Numbered from the stretch's first letter, positions 15,837 to 25,387 are shown. The stretch: DNA of 64,000 nucleotides from Macondimonas sp045864775 (GCA_045864775.1 BTVR01000002.1:434001-498000); one strand, 5' to 3'. Notes: a model not told the origin generated them from the sequence alone. Program-made: numbers and translations.

Positions 15837-17342
15837 TCAACCGCCTGACGGAATCGCAGATGCCCAACCACGCGTACGCGAGACGGCTTCGCGCCAGCGG
15901 GCGAGGCGCATCGCCGCCTCGTCCCGGGAGATCGCAGGCTCGAAGCGGCGCGCGGATTGCCAATAAGCGCCGACATCCGCCGCCGAGCGCCACACGCCGG
16001 CCTGGAGGCCGGCGAGATAGGCCGCGCCCAATGCGGTGGTTTCCTGCACCTCGGCGACGAGGACCGGGATGCCGAGCAAGTCAGCCTGGAGCTGCATCAG
16101 CAGCGCGTTGGCGGTGGCGCCGCCGTCGACGCGCAGCGTCGCGATCGGTTGGGCCGCGTCGGCCTGCATCGCCTGGAGCAGTTCTGCGGACTGAAAGGCG
16201 ATGGCCTCCAGCGCGGCGCGCGCGATGTGGGCGCGATTGGCGCCGCGCGTGAGGCCGAACAGGGCGCCGCGCGCGTCGGCGTCCCAATACGGCGAGCCGA
16301 GCCCGGCGAAGGCCGGGACGAGGTACACTCCGGCGGTGTCCGGCACCGAGGCGGCGAGCGCCTCGACCTCGGCCGCGCTGCGGATGAGGCCCAGTTCGTC
16401 GCGCAGCCACTGCACCACGGCGCCGGCCACGAAGACGCTGCCTTCCAGCGCGTAACCGGGCTCGGGGCCGACCTGGGCGACCGGCGTGGTGAGCAATCCA
16501 TGGCGCGAGGCGACCGGCGTCTGCCCCGTATGCAGCAGCATGAAGCAGCCGGTGCCATAGGTGTTCTTGACCATGCCGGGCGCGGTGCAGGCCTGCCCGA
16601 ACAGCGCCGCCTGCTGGTCCCCAGCCACCCCGCCGATGCGCACCGGCGCGCCCAGAAGATCGGCCTGCGTGGTGCCGAAGTCGTCAGCTGAGTCCCGCAC
16701 GTCCGGCAGCAGGGCGCGGGGGATGCGCAGGTGACCCAGCAGTTCCTCGTCCCAGCAGCGGCGGTGGATGTCGAACATCAGCGTGCGCGCGGCGTTGGTC
16801 ACGTCGGTGAGGTGCGCACGTCCGCCGGTGAGGCGCCAGATGAGGTAGCTGTCCACGGTGCCGAAGGCCAGTTCGCCGCGCTCGGCGCGCGCCCGCGCGC
16901 CGGGGATGTGGTCGAGCAGCCAGGCGAGCTTGGTGCCGGAGAAATAGGGATCGAGCAACAGTCCCGTGCGCTCGCGGAAGATCGGCTCCAAGCCCTGCGC
17001 CTTGAGCGCGGCGCATGCGGCGGCCGTGCGCCGATCCTGCCAGACGATGGCGCGGGCGAGCGGCCGGCCGCTGGCGCGTTCCCACAGCAAGGTCGTCTCG
17101 CGCTGGTTGGTGATGCCCAGCGCCAGCAGCGCCTCGGCGCGGATGCCGGCCTGCGCGAGCGCCGCGCGTGCGGTCGCAATCTGGGTCTGCCAGATTTCCT
17201 CGGGATCGTGCTCCACCCAGCCGGGCTGCGGATAGTGCTGGGTGAATTCGCGCTGCGCGACGGTGACGAGTCGTCCGTCCGTGTCGAACACCAGCGCGCG
17301 AGAGCTGGTCGTGCCCTGATCCAGCGCCAAGAGATAACCCAT
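15837..17342 (-). CDS. glpK: Glycerol kinase
   Basis: A 501-residue FGGY-family kinase that phosphorylates glycerol to sn-glycerol 3-phosphate. N-terminal ATP/phosphate-1 loop: YLLALDQGTTSSRALVFD (about 3-20). Substrate-binding ITNQRETTLLWER follows at about 83-95. The C-terminal FGGY domain has VAGDQQAALFGQ and YALEGSVFVAGAVVQWLRD, and the adenosine-binding LRVDGGATAN is near residue 403. Length is normal. It lies 22 nt downstream of glpD in the same orientation, so the two make a glycerol-use operon. No glpF transporter or glpR repressor is in the window. Confidence 0.96.
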   Translation of the reverse strand: MGYLLALDQGTTSSRALVFDTDGRLVTVAQREFTQHYPQPGWVEHDPEEIWQTQIATARAALAQAGIRAEALLALGITNQRETTLLWERASGRPLARAIVWQDRRTAAACAALKAQGLEPIFRERTGLLLDPYFSGTKLAWLLDHIPGARARAERGELAFGTVDSYLIWRLTGGRAHLTDVTNAARTLMFDIHRRCWDEELLGHLRIPRALLPDVRDSADDFGTTQADLLGAPVRIGGVAGDQQAALFGQACTAPGMVKNTYGTGCFMLLHTGQTPVASRHGLLTTPVAQVGPEPGYALEGSVFVAGAVVQWLRDELGLIRSAAEVEALAASVPDTAGVYLVPAFAGLGSPYWDADARGALFGLTRGANRAHIARAALEAIAFQSAELLQAMQADAAQPIATLRVDGGATANALLMQLQADLLGIPVLVAEVQETTALGAAYLAGLQAGVWRSAADVGAYWQSARRFEPAISRDEAAMRLARWREAVSRTRGWASAIPSGG

Positions 17343-17364
17343 GATCCGCCTCCTTGCCCGTCCT

Positions 17365-18873
17365 TCAGATCGCGCGCTGCACCCCGGCCCCGGCCGATTG
17401 CAGCCACGCCTCGAGCCGCGCCACCTCCTCCGGCGGCACGATCAGGCCCAGATGGCTGCGCCGCCACAGGATGTCCTCGGCCGTGCGCGCGAATTCATGC
17501 TGCACGAGATAACGCAGCTCACAAGGGTAAAGATTCGCCACCACCGGCTCGCCCAGCGCCGCAGCGCTGTCGATTCCGTCCAGGATCCATAGTGCCCGCG
17601 TGCCATAGCTGCCTGCCAGACGTTGGGCCAGAGAAGGTGCAAGAAACGGAAATTGCCGGCACAGGCGCGCCTCGAAGGCCGCCGGGTCGCCGTCCGCGAT
17701 GTCGCCGCCCGGCAGGGCCGCGCCGGCGGTCCAGGCCGCCCCGCCGCCCAGCAGCGGCGCGATGCGATCCACCGCCTGTTCGGCCAGCTTGCGGTAGGTG
17801 GTGAGCTTGCCGCCGAACACGGACAGCACCGGCGCACCCGCCTCGTCGAGCGCCAGACGATAATCGCGCGTCACGCGGGCGGCGTCGTGCGCCGTGTCGT
17901 CCAGCAGCGGGCGCACGCCGGCAAAGTGCCACACCACCTGCGCCGGACTGATCGGACGGGCCAGATAGCGGTTCACCGTGTCGCACAGGTAGTCGATTTC
18001 CGCGCCTGAGATGACGGCCTGCGCCGGATCGCCCTCGTAGTCGACGTCGGTGGTGCCAATCAGCGTGAAGCGCCCCTCGAACGGCAGCGCGAACACCACC
18101 CGCCCGTCCGGATGCTGGAAGAGATAGCCGAAATCGTGGGCGAACAGCCGCGGCACCACGATGTGGCTGCCCTTGACGAGGCGCAGGCGGTGCCCGCCGC
18201 TGACGCCGAGCGCGCCGGCCAGCAGTGCGCCGGCCCAGGGCCCGGCGGCGTTGACCACCAGACGCGCCTGCACGCTGCGCATCGCGCCATCCTCGGTGCG
18301 CAGGTCCAGCGACCACGCATCCGCCGCGCGGCGCGCACCGACCAGCGCCGTGCGGGTGGCGATCTGCGCCCCGCGCTCGCGTGCCGCGCCGGCGTTCAGC
18401 ACCACCAGCCGAGCATCGTGGGTCCAGGCATCGGAATAGACGAAACCGCGCCGGAACGCGGGCTTGAGCCCGGCGCCGGCCGGATGCCGGCACAGATCGA
18501 CGCCGCCGGAAGCCTGCAGGCGCCCGCGCGGCGCCAGATGGTCGTACAGGAACAGGCCCAGCCGGATCAGCCAGGCCGGCCGCTGACCGGCATCGTGCGG
18601 CAGCACCAGACGCAGCGGACGGATGAGGTGCGGCGCCGCCGCCAGCAGGACCTCGCGCTCCTGCAGCGCCTTGCGCACCAGCCGAAACTCGTAGTGCTCG
18701 AGATAGCGCAGGCCGCCGTGGATCAGCTTGCTGCTGGCGCTCGAGGTGTGGGCGGCCAGATCGTGCTGCTCCACCAGCAGCACCGACAGGCCGCGGCCGG
18801 CCGCATCGCGGGCGATGCCGGCGCCGTTGATGCCGCCGCCGACCACCACCACGTCATAGCTTGATCGCCACAC
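17365..18873 (-). CDS. glpD: Aerobic glycerol-3-phosphate dehydrogenase
   Basis: A 502-residue FAD-dependent membrane-associated enzyme that oxidises sn-glycerol 3-phosphate to dihydroxyacetone phosphate and passes electrons to quinone. The FAD Rossmann motif VVVVGGGINGAGIARDAAGR is at about residues 8-27. The family signature SSKLIHGGLRYLE follows, then INAAGPW-type VVNAAGPWAG and the C-terminal domain. The start is a GTG at 18873 preceded by GGAGGGG; a nearby ATG is out of frame. It is paired with glpK. The apaH gene ends 35 nt upstream, so it could be read through from the lptD operon, but a separate promoter is equally possible. Confidence 0.95.
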   Translation of the reverse strand: MWRSSYDVVVVGGGINGAGIARDAAGRGLSVLLVEQHDLAAHTSSASSKLIHGGLRYLEHYEFRLVRKALQEREVLLAAAPHLIRPLRLVLPHDAGQRPAWLIRLGLFLYDHLAPRGRLQASGGVDLCRHPAGAGLKPAFRRGFVYSDAWTHDARLVVLNAGAARERGAQIATRTALVGARRAADAWSLDLRTEDGAMRSVQARLVVNAAGPWAGALLAGALGVSGGHRLRLVKGSHIVVPRLFAHDFGYLFQHPDGRVVFALPFEGRFTLIGTTDVDYEGDPAQAVISGAEIDYLCDTVNRYLARPISPAQVVWHFAGVRPLLDDTAHDAARVTRDYRLALDEAGAPVLSVFGGKLTTYRKLAEQAVDRIAPLLGGGAAWTAGAALPGGDIADGDPAAFEARLCRQFPFLAPSLAQRLAGSYGTRALWILDGIDSAAALGEPVVANLYPCELRYLVQHEFARTAEDILWRRSHLGLIVPPEEVARLEAWLQSAGAGVQRAI

Positions 18874-18908
18874 GGCCCCTCCATGGTTCCCGCATGAGCT
18901 GGGCCGGA

Positions 18909-19760
18909 TCAGTCGCCGCCCGGGGCGCAGGCCATCGGGCAGGGCTCGCTGGTCCAGGCGGCCGCGTCCTCGGGGGCGGCGTCGAGCCGCAGTGCCGTCA
19001 GGCTGCCGCCCCAGACACAGCCGGTGTCGAGGCCGTAGGCGCCGCCCCGGGCCACCGCGCCCAGGGTGGACCAGTGCCCGAACACGATCTTCAGCCCTCG
19101 ATCCGCTGGCGGATGGATCTCGAACCAGGGCCGCAGCGGCGGGGCGACCCCATTTGGCGCCCCCTTGGCGCGCAGGTCGATGCGCCCGTCGGGTGTGCAG
19201 TAGCGCATGCGGGTCAGGGCATTGATGGTGAAGCGCCAGCGTGCGAGGCCGGTGAGCGCACCCGACCAGCGATCGGGCTGATCGCCGTACATGTCGTGCA
19301 AAAATGCGACGCCGTCGTCCCCCGCCAGGACGGCCGCGACTTCAGCGGCGCAGTCCTGCGCGGTGGCGAGATCCCAGGGCGGCGGCAGGCCGGCATGGAC
19401 GAGGGTGTAGCCCAGCGCCGCGTCGTGATGCAGCAGCGGACGACGCAGCAGCCAGTCCATGAGCTCGTCGCGATCCGGGGCCCGCAACACGGGAAGCAGC
19501 GTGGGATCGGCCTTCGCACTTCCGGCCATGCCGCGTGCGTGCAGCGACAACAGATGCAGGTCGTGGTTGCCCAGCACCGTCACCGCCGAGCGGCCCAACG
19601 CGCGCACGAAGCGCAGGCATTCCAGGCTCTGCGGGCCGCGATTGACCAGATCGCCGGTCAGCCACAAAGCATCCGCGCCGGGATCGAAACGCAGCCGCTC
19701 GAGCAACCGCTGCAGCGGATCGAGGCAGCCTTGCAGATCACCGACGGCGTAGCAGGCCAT
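18909..19760 (-). CDS. apaH: Symmetrical Ap4A hydrolase (bis(5'-nucleosyl)-tetraphosphatase)
   Basis: A 283-residue metallophosphatase that splits Ap4A into two ADP and removes Np4 caps from RNA. Metal-binding motifs of the calcineurin-type fold: YAVGDLQGC (about residues 4-12), LTGDLVNRGP (about 39-48), VLGNHDLHL (about 69-77) and the later VHAGLPPPW (about 132). Length matches the E. coli enzyme. It follows apaG by 8 nt in the conserved order lptD-surA-pdxA-rsmA-apaG-apaH. Confidence 0.96.
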   Translation of the reverse strand: MACYAVGDLQGCLDPLQRLLERLRFDPGADALWLTGDLVNRGPQSLECLRFVRALGRSAVTVLGNHDLHLLSLHARGMAGSAKADPTLLPVLRAPDRDELMDWLLRRPLLHHDAALGYTLVHAGLPPPWDLATAQDCAAEVAAVLAGDDGVAFLHDMYGDQPDRWSGALTGLARWRFTINALTRMRYCTPDGRIDLRAKGAPNGVAPPLRPWFEIHPPADRGLKIVFGHWSTLGAVARGGAYGLDTGCVWGGSLTALRLDAAPEDAAAWTSEPCPMACAPGGD

Positions 19761-19768
19761 GGCGCGCG

Positions 19769-20170
19769 CTAGTGCAACTGGCTGCGCACGGCGAGGGTGA
19801 ACACGGGGATCTCGGCCTCGAAGTGGGCGCCGTCCTCGGCCACCATCTGGTAGCTGCCGCGCATCGAGCCGACCGGGGTTTCCAGCATGGCGCCGCTGGT
19901 GTAGGTGTAGGTGCCGCCCGGCTCCAGCACCGGCTGTTCGCCCACCACGCCCTCGCCGCGGACTTCCTGCACATGCCCTTCGCCGTCGGTGATGTACCAG
20001 TGACGGGACAGCAAGCGCGCCGTCACCGTGCCGGTATTGCGCAGGGTCACGGTGTAGGAAAACACGAAGCGATCGGTCGCCGCGTCCGATTCCAGCGGCA
20101 GGTATTCGCTGGCCACCGAGACCTCGATGCTGTAAACGGGGCGGGAGTCTTCTGTCTTGGATGATGCCAT
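19769..20170 (-). CDS. apaG: ApaG (CorD) beta-sandwich protein
   Basis: A 133-residue ApaG/DUF525 protein with an immunoglobulin-like beta-sandwich. Conserved segments include FSYTVTLRNTGTVTARLLSRHW, VQEVRGEGVVGEQPVLEPG and the Gly-rich MRGSYQMVAEDG. Its role is unsettled: it is linked genetically to Ap4A metabolism and cobalt resistance, and related domains bind SCF F-box proteins in eukaryotes. The ATG at 20170 was chosen; the frame is open 24 codons upstream, but those overlap rsmA and lack the family's usual start. Eight nt separate it from apaH. Confidence 0.94.
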   Translation of the reverse strand: MASSKTEDSRPVYSIEVSVASEYLPLESDAATDRFVFSYTVTLRNTGTVTARLLSRHWYITDGEGHVQEVRGEGVVGEQPVLEPGGTYTYTSGAMLETPVGSMRGSYQMVAEDGAHFEAEIPVFTLAVRSQLH

Positions 20171-20238
20171 CTGCTCAGTCCTGAAAAGGGTTTTGCGCCC
20201 GCAAGCCGACATGAACGAGCCAGTCGCCGGATGCGACG

Positions 20239-21042
20239 TCAAGGTGATGTCCCATGCGAAGGCGTCTCGTCACACAGCACGCCTGCAAGCGCTGCATAGC
20301 CGGCCGGCTCGATGGTTTCGGGGCGGGCACCCGGATCGAGGCCGGCGGCGCGCATCTGCCCCTCATCCGCCAGCCCCTTGAGGGCGTTGCGCAGCGTCTT
20401 GCGGCGCTGGCTGAACGCCGCGCTCACCAGCTTGGCGTAAAGCACGGAGTCGGGCAAGGCAAAAGGCGGCGCAGCATGCGGTACCAGCCGCACGAAGGCC
20501 GATTCCACCTGCGGCGCCGGCGTGAAACAGCCGGGCGCGATGTGAAACAGGGGCGTCACCGCGACCTGCGCCGCCAGCATCACGGTCAGCCGGCCGTAAT
20601 CGCCGCCGCTGGGCGCTGCCGCCATGCGCGCGACCACCTCGCGCTGCAGCATGAAATGCATGTCGGCGATGGCGTCGATCTGATCGAGCAGATGGAAAAT
20701 CAGCGGGGTGGAAATGTTGTAGGGCAGGTTGCCGACCACCCGCAGGCGCTGCCCACGCTCGCGCGCCAGGGCGCGAAAGTCGAAGCGCAGCACATCGCCT
20801 TCATGCACGGTCAGTCCGTCCAGGCCTGCGCCCGGTGCGCGCAGCAGCGCAATGAGATCGCGGTCGATCTCCACCGCATCGAGCCGCCCGCACGCCGCCA
20901 GCAGCGGGCGGGTGATGGCGCCGCGGCCGGGACCGATCTCGACCACGGTCTCACCGGGCTGCGGCGCGACCGATTGCACGATGCGGCGGATGACACCTTG
21001 ATCGTGCAGGAAATTCTGGCCGAAGCGCTTGCGGGCCAGCAT
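20239..21042 (-). CDS. rsmA: 16S rRNA (adenine1518/1519-N6) dimethyltransferase
   Basis: A 267-residue KsgA/RsmA enzyme that dimethylates A1518 and A1519 in the 3' hairpin of 16S rRNA late in 30S assembly. It opens with the classic RKRFGQNFLHD. The SAM motif I VVEIGPGRGAITRPL is at about residues 33-47, and the catalytic motif IV NLPYNIS follows near residue 103. The C-terminal helical RNA-binding domain contains FSQRRKTLRNAL. The ATG at 21042 overlaps the pdxA stop; a GTG three bases upstream is an alternative start. Coupled translation with pdxA is likely. Confidence 0.97.
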   Translation of the reverse strand: MLARKRFGQNFLHDQGVIRRIVQSVAPQPGETVVEIGPGRGAITRPLLAACGRLDAVEIDRDLIALLRAPGAGLDGLTVHEGDVLRFDFRALARERGQRLRVVGNLPYNISTPLIFHLLDQIDAIADMHFMLQREVVARMAAAPSGGDYGRLTVMLAAQVAVTPLFHIAPGCFTPAPQVESAFVRLVPHAAPPFALPDSVLYAKLVSAAFSQRRKTLRNALKGLADEGQMRAAGLDPGARPETIEPAGYAALAGVLCDETPSHGTSP

Positions 21043-22025
21043 CACCGGGCCGCCACCAGACGCAGCGCCTCATGGACCGCCGCGCGCAGACTGCTCACCT
21101 CCGCCCGGCCGGTACCGGCCAGCGCGAAGGCGGTGCCGTGGTCGACCGAGGTGCGCACGATGGGCAGCCCCAGCGTGACGTTCACCGCCTCGCCGAAGCC
21201 GCTTGCCTTCAGGACCGGCAGGCCCTGGTCATGGTACATGGCGAGCACGACGTCGCAGTTGGCAAGCCGCTCGGGCGTGAAGGCGGTGTCCGCCGGGACG
21301 GGGCCGACCAGATCGAACCCCTGGCCGCGCAGCGCCTCCAGCACCGGCATGATGAAACGCAGTTCCTCATCCCCCAGATGCCCGCCTTCGCCGGCATGGG
21401 GGTTGAGGCCGCAGACCAGCACACGCGGGGCCGCCAGACCGTAGCGTCGACGCAGGTCGCGCTCGAGCACCGTCAGCACCTGGGTCAGGCTCTCGCGCGT
21501 GATCGCATCGGGCACGGCCCGCAGCGGCAGATGGGTGGTCGCCAGCGCGACGCGCAGCCCCGGCGCGACAAGCATCATCACCGGCAGGGCCGCGCCCGTG
21601 CGCTCGGCGAGCCATTCGGTGTGGCCGCTGAAGGGGATGCCCGCCTCGTTGATGAGCCCCTTGTGCACCGGCCCCGTCACCAGCGCGTCGAACTCGCCGG
21701 CCAGACAGCCTGCAACGGCTCGCTCCAGGGTCGCGAGCACATGACGCGCCTGCGCGGCGTCGCCCTGGCCGCAGCGCGCCGGCACGGCCAGCGGCACCGG
21801 CTCGACGTACAAACGGCCGGCCTGTTGCGACTGCGGCGGGGCGTGGCCGTCAAATCGGTACAAGGTCAGCGACAAGCCGAGCTGACGGGCACGGGCATCG
21901 AGCAGCTCGGGATCACTGATCACGACGAGCTCCGCCGGCAGCGCCCCTTGCGCCAGTTGCACCACGAGATCCGGCCCGATGCCGGCCGGCTCACCCGGCG
22001 TCAGGGCCAGACGGGGCAGGCGCAT
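21042..22025 (-). CDS. pdxA: 4-hydroxythreonine-4-phosphate dehydrogenase
   Basis: A 327-residue PdxA that oxidises 4-phosphohydroxy-L-threonine in the DXP-dependent route to pyridoxal phosphate, using NAD+ and a divalent metal. Motifs: ALTPGEPAGIGPDL at the start (about residues 6-19), VTGPVHKGLINEAGIPFSGHTEWL with the first metal His, GLNPHAGEGGHLG, and MYHDQGLPVLK with another His. The frame is open 61 codons further upstream inside surA, but the ATG at 22025 gives the family N terminus. It sits 8 nt after surA and overlaps rsmA. Confidence 0.96.
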   Translation of the reverse strand: MRLPRLALTPGEPAGIGPDLVVQLAQGALPAELVVISDPELLDARARQLGLSLTLYRFDGHAPPQSQQAGRLYVEPVPLAVPARCGQGDAAQARHVLATLERAVAGCLAGEFDALVTGPVHKGLINEAGIPFSGHTEWLAERTGAALPVMMLVAPGLRVALATTHLPLRAVPDAITRESLTQVLTVLERDLRRRYGLAAPRVLVCGLNPHAGEGGHLGDEELRFIMPVLEALRGQGFDLVGPVPADTAFTPERLANCDVVLAMYHDQGLPVLKASGFGEAVNVTLGLPIVRTSVDHGTAFALAGTGRAEVSSLRAAVHEALRLVAAR

Positions 22026-22033
22026 GCGGCGGC

Positions 22034-23053
22034 TCAAGAACCTGGGTCGGGGCGAATCTCGACGTAGGCTTCCTCGCGCAAGCGCCGCGCCCAGGCGGCC
22101 GTGGATTCCTCCAGCTTGCGCTGGAACACGGCCTGACGGGCCCGCTCGCGCAGCGCCTCGTCCGTGGCGTCGCGCTCCCGGCGCTCCACCACCTGCACGA
22201 TGTGCCAACCGAAACGGGAGCGGAACGGCTCGCTGACCTGCCCGGGCTCGAGGCCGTCCATCACCTGCTGGAACTCGGGGACGACGGCGCCACGGGCCAC
22301 CCAGCCCAGATCGCCGCCCTGATCGGCCGTGGCGTCATCGGAGTATTGCTTGGCCAAAGCCGCGAAATCCCCACCGGCCAGCAACTGACTCCGCACATTG
22401 GTCAGCGTGGCGCGAATCTTGGCGTCATTCATGACGACACTGGGGCGCATCAAGATATGGCGCGCGTGGGTTTCGCGCACGAGGGTCTTGCCATCCTTGC
22501 TGCCCGCCTCGGTTTCTCGCGTGGTGAGCGTCTCGATCTGGTTGTCGATCTCGCGGTCCGTGACCACGATCCGGCGGCCGACTTCGCGCTGACGCAACTG
22601 GTCGATCGCCAGATCCTTGCGAATGTCTTCCCGCAGCGCCTGGTAGTTCTGACCCTCGGCCTCGAGGGCGCCGATGAATTCGTCGAGACGCATGTTGTTG
22701 CGCCGCGCGATGCCGGCCACCGCCTGATTGACCGCATCATCCGAGACCCGAATGCCGGTCCGGTCGGCCATCTGGAGCTGGATCTCGTTCTGGATCATCT
22801 GCTCCAGCACCTGCTTGCGCAGAGCCACCTCAGACGGCAGACGGGCATTGGGCTGCCCGGCCGCGCGCGCCTGGACCTCCCGGACCTGCGCGTCCAGTTC
22901 GCTGCGCAGGATCACGCCGTTGTTCACGACGGCGACGACCTGATCGAGTTCGGCCGCAGCCCCGCTCGCGCACAGGCAGAGCAGCAACAGTCCGATCACT
23001 GCCCGGCTGGCCGGACTCCCACCAAGAGTCCGCTTACGGCATTGCTTCATCAT
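22034..23053 (-). CDS. surA: SurA-type periplasmic chaperone / peptidyl-prolyl isomerase, single parvulin domain
   Basis: A roughly 340-residue periplasmic chaperone for outer-membrane proteins. After a signal peptide (hydrophobic core AVIGLLLLCLCASGAAA) comes the SurA N-domain (LDQVVAVVNNGVILRSELD). Only one parvulin domain follows (ETHARHILMRPSVVMND to SRFGWHIVQVVERR). E. coli SurA has two parvulin domains and 428 residues. The retained domain resembles the active second one (HARHIL, QGGDLGW, FGWH). The two adjacent ATGs at 23053 and 23050 both overlap the end of lptD. Context is lptD-surA-pdxA-rsmA, the usual order. Confidence 0.92.
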   Translation of the reverse strand: MMKQCRKRTLGGSPASRAVIGLLLLCLCASGAAAELDQVVAVVNNGVILRSELDAQVREVQARAAGQPNARLPSEVALRKQVLEQMIQNEIQLQMADRTGIRVSDDAVNQAVAGIARRNNMRLDEFIGALEAEGQNYQALREDIRKDLAIDQLRQREVGRRIVVTDREIDNQIETLTTRETEAGSKDGKTLVRETHARHILMRPSVVMNDAKIRATLTNVRSQLLAGGDFAALAKQYSDDATADQGGDLGWVARGAVVPEFQQVMDGLEPGQVSEPFRSRFGWHIVQVVERRERDATDEALRERARQAVFQRKLEESTAAWARRLREEAYVEIRPDPGS

Positions 23054-25298
23054 CCACCATCGTACGGTCCAAGAAACTCTGGATTCCATCGCCGAGCCGG
23101 CCGAGTCCGGTCAGCTCGAGTTGGAGATAAACACCCTGATCGATTTCATCGATGTTGCGGACATAACGCCGCGCGGCCACTTGAACGGCCCAGCAACAAC
23201 TGCGGTACTCGACGCCGACCAGCGATTCCAGGTCCTGCTCGTCGCGCAGCGAGTAGTTCCACCGCCCGACCGCCGACCATTCGTGCGTCAGCGGCCAACT
23301 CGCCAGAACATCCACCTGCTCGAGGGGTTCGCCCAGGTCGCGGCGCAACCGATAGGCCACACCCACCAGCTTGCGCGGCTCCGGCTGGTAGCGAACCTCG
23401 GCAACCTGCTGAATCGCCGTCTGTTCGTTCTCGTCCCATTCTATCTGAAGACGCGTCCGGGTGTCCGGGCCGAGATGTGCGACCACCTCGCCGAGGGTGG
23501 AGGAATCGCCGATCTCCGAGCCCGTCTCTTCCGGGAGTAGCGTCGGCGTCGGCGTGAAGCGCGTGATCCGGCCGATCGTGCCTTCCAGCTTGGGCGCGCC
23601 GGTCTGCTCGTCCCGCACCGCCGAGGTCAGCGCGGTCGTCACCTGATTGGCGCTGGCCTGCCGGTCCGCGCCGACGTAGCGGTTGGTGTCGAACAGGCGC
23701 AGGAAGTCGAACTCCGGCAAGCGGGTGTCGAAGACCGGCAAATCGGTCTGATTCCGCTCGGGGACGTAAAGGTAGAAGATGCGCGGCTCGAGTGTCTGCA
23801 GCAGGGGGCGCCCGGCCAGGGCCAGATCCCGCTCGAAGCGCAGCCCCGTGTCGAACGAGGCGATCGGAAGCGTGCGCGTGGGCTGTTCCTCGCCGGCGAC
23901 CGCCGCGGTCTCGATGAGGTTGTACTGGGTCTGGCGATAGGCCAGACGCGGCTTGGCGAAATAGCTGCCGCGGTCCCACGGAATGCCGAGGCCGAACTCG
24001 CCGTCCCAGCGCTCGCCCTGGCGATTGCCGTCGCGCCCGAAGCGCACCGCCTCGGCGTTGAAATCGTAGGCGACCGGTCCCAGCAACGGATTGGGATTGC
24101 GCGTCCGGGCCAGCATTTGCGGCAAACGCTGATAGGGCTCGGGCTCGCCGCGTCGGCGCGGGTCGATGAGCTGGAAATCCTGGGCGCGCACCAGGAAATC
24201 CCATTGCGGTCCGCCGTAGGCCAGCAGCGCCTGCCGGGGGAGATAGCGCGAACTGGCGCGACTCAGCGTCGTGCTGAGATCCTCGAAGTAGTCGATGTCG
24301 CTCACCGAACTGTAATCGACCTTGGCTTCCCAGTTCGGCGCGGGGTTGACCTGGTGGCGATACAGCCAGAGTGTGCGGTCCTCGCCGAACGCCCGATCGT
24401 CGGCCAGGTACTCGTTGTAGAGCAGGCCGCGCCCGTAGTCGCCGAGATAGCGATATTCGGTCTGCAACTGCAGGCCGCGCTTGCTCATCAGCCGCGGCGT
24501 GACGGTGGCGTCGCGCTCGGGTGCAATGTTCCAGTAATACGGCGTGGCGACGTCCAGGCCGCGATCGTTGGAACTGCCGAACCGGGGCGCGAGAAAGCCG
24601 CTCATGCGATCGTTGCTGACGGGAAAGGCCATCCAGGGCGTATACAGCACGGGAACGCCCTTGAAGACCACTTGCGCGTTCCGCGCCGTGCCCCGGCCGC
24701 GGTCGACATCGAGCCGCACGTCGCGGGCGCGCAGGAACCAGTCGCCATCGCCCTGATCCGCGGGGCAGGTGGTGAAACGCGCCTCCCGCAGCCGGTAGGA
24801 TCCGCCTTCGTCGGTGCGAATGGTGCTGGCGACGCCCCGTCCCGGCCGTTTGCGCAAGTAGAACCGCGCATCCTCGAAGCGCCCCTCGCCGCCGACGGTT
24901 CCCACACGGCCGATCCGCGCCTGCAGATCCAGGGCATCGCTGAGGACGGTGAGCCCCGATTCGCCGGCCAACACCTCCCGGCCGCGGTCATAGCGAAGTT
25001 CCGGAGCGAGCAGCAGGGTGCTGCCGCGTTGCGCCACCACGCCGCCCTGCAACAGGCTCACCCCTTGCGCCGCCACGGACGCCTGGGCCGCATCGATGTG
25101 CAGGCGCGGATCGCGCGGATCGCCCGGCGGGTACGGCTTGCGCAGATCCTCCAGGACGTTGACCGGCCCGCAGGCGACACCCGTTTCATCACCCGCCAAC
25201 GCCGCAGCCGGCAGCGAGCCCACAGCAAGCATCATGCCCCACGGGACAAGCCGCCATCGCTGACGGGCTCTGCGCTTATTCGATACCATCGCGGGCAT
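23034..25298 (-). CDS. lptD: LPS-assembly outer-membrane protein LptD
   Basis: A 754-residue beta-barrel that inserts lipopolysaccharide into the outer leaflet with LptE. It has an N-terminal signal sequence (VPWGMMLAVGSLPAAALA), a periplasmic LptA/OstA-like beta-jellyroll domain (about residues 60-200, with repeated ARFYLRKRPG and VLYTPWMAFPVS-type segments), and a large C-terminal barrel. The cysteines expected for the inter-domain disulfides are partly visible: CGPV near the N terminus and the RSCCW pair near the C terminus. The ATG at 25298 has an AGGAACG ribosome site; a second ATG at 25289 is possible. It is divergent from amgK, as in Pseudomonas. Confidence 0.95.
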   Translation of the reverse strand: MPAMVSNKRRARQRWRLVPWGMMLAVGSLPAAALAGDETGVACGPVNVLEDLRKPYPPGDPRDPRLHIDAAQASVAAQGVSLLQGGVVAQRGSTLLLAPELRYDRGREVLAGESGLTVLSDALDLQARIGRVGTVGGEGRFEDARFYLRKRPGRGVASTIRTDEGGSYRLREARFTTCPADQGDGDWFLRARDVRLDVDRGRGTARNAQVVFKGVPVLYTPWMAFPVSNDRMSGFLAPRFGSSNDRGLDVATPYYWNIAPERDATVTPRLMSKRGLQLQTEYRYLGDYGRGLLYNEYLADDRAFGEDRTLWLYRHQVNPAPNWEAKVDYSSVSDIDYFEDLSTTLSRASSRYLPRQALLAYGGPQWDFLVRAQDFQLIDPRRRGEPEPYQRLPQMLARTRNPNPLLGPVAYDFNAEAVRFGRDGNRQGERWDGEFGLGIPWDRGSYFAKPRLAYRQTQYNLIETAAVAGEEQPTRTLPIASFDTGLRFERDLALAGRPLLQTLEPRIFYLYVPERNQTDLPVFDTRLPEFDFLRLFDTNRYVGADRQASANQVTTALTSAVRDEQTGAPKLEGTIGRITRFTPTPTLLPEETGSEIGDSSTLGEVVAHLGPDTRTRLQIEWDENEQTAIQQVAEVRYQPEPRKLVGVAYRLRRDLGEPLEQVDVLASWPLTHEWSAVGRWNYSLRDEQDLESLVGVEYRSCCWAVQVAARRYVRNIDEIDQGVYLQLELTGLGRLGDGIQSFLDRTMVDDEAMP

Positions 25299-25387
25299 TC
25301 GCCGTTCCTGTGCCAGGGCTGCCTTGCGCGGCTGCCCGCCAAACGGCGCACAGCATATCAATTCTCGCCTTTCACGGAGAACCGCCC

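Noticed and set aside
15697..15966. 89-codon plus-strand open frame overlapping glpK's 3' end
   Set aside because: Low-complexity Arg/Ala/Pro translation and antisense to glpK; no ribosome site.
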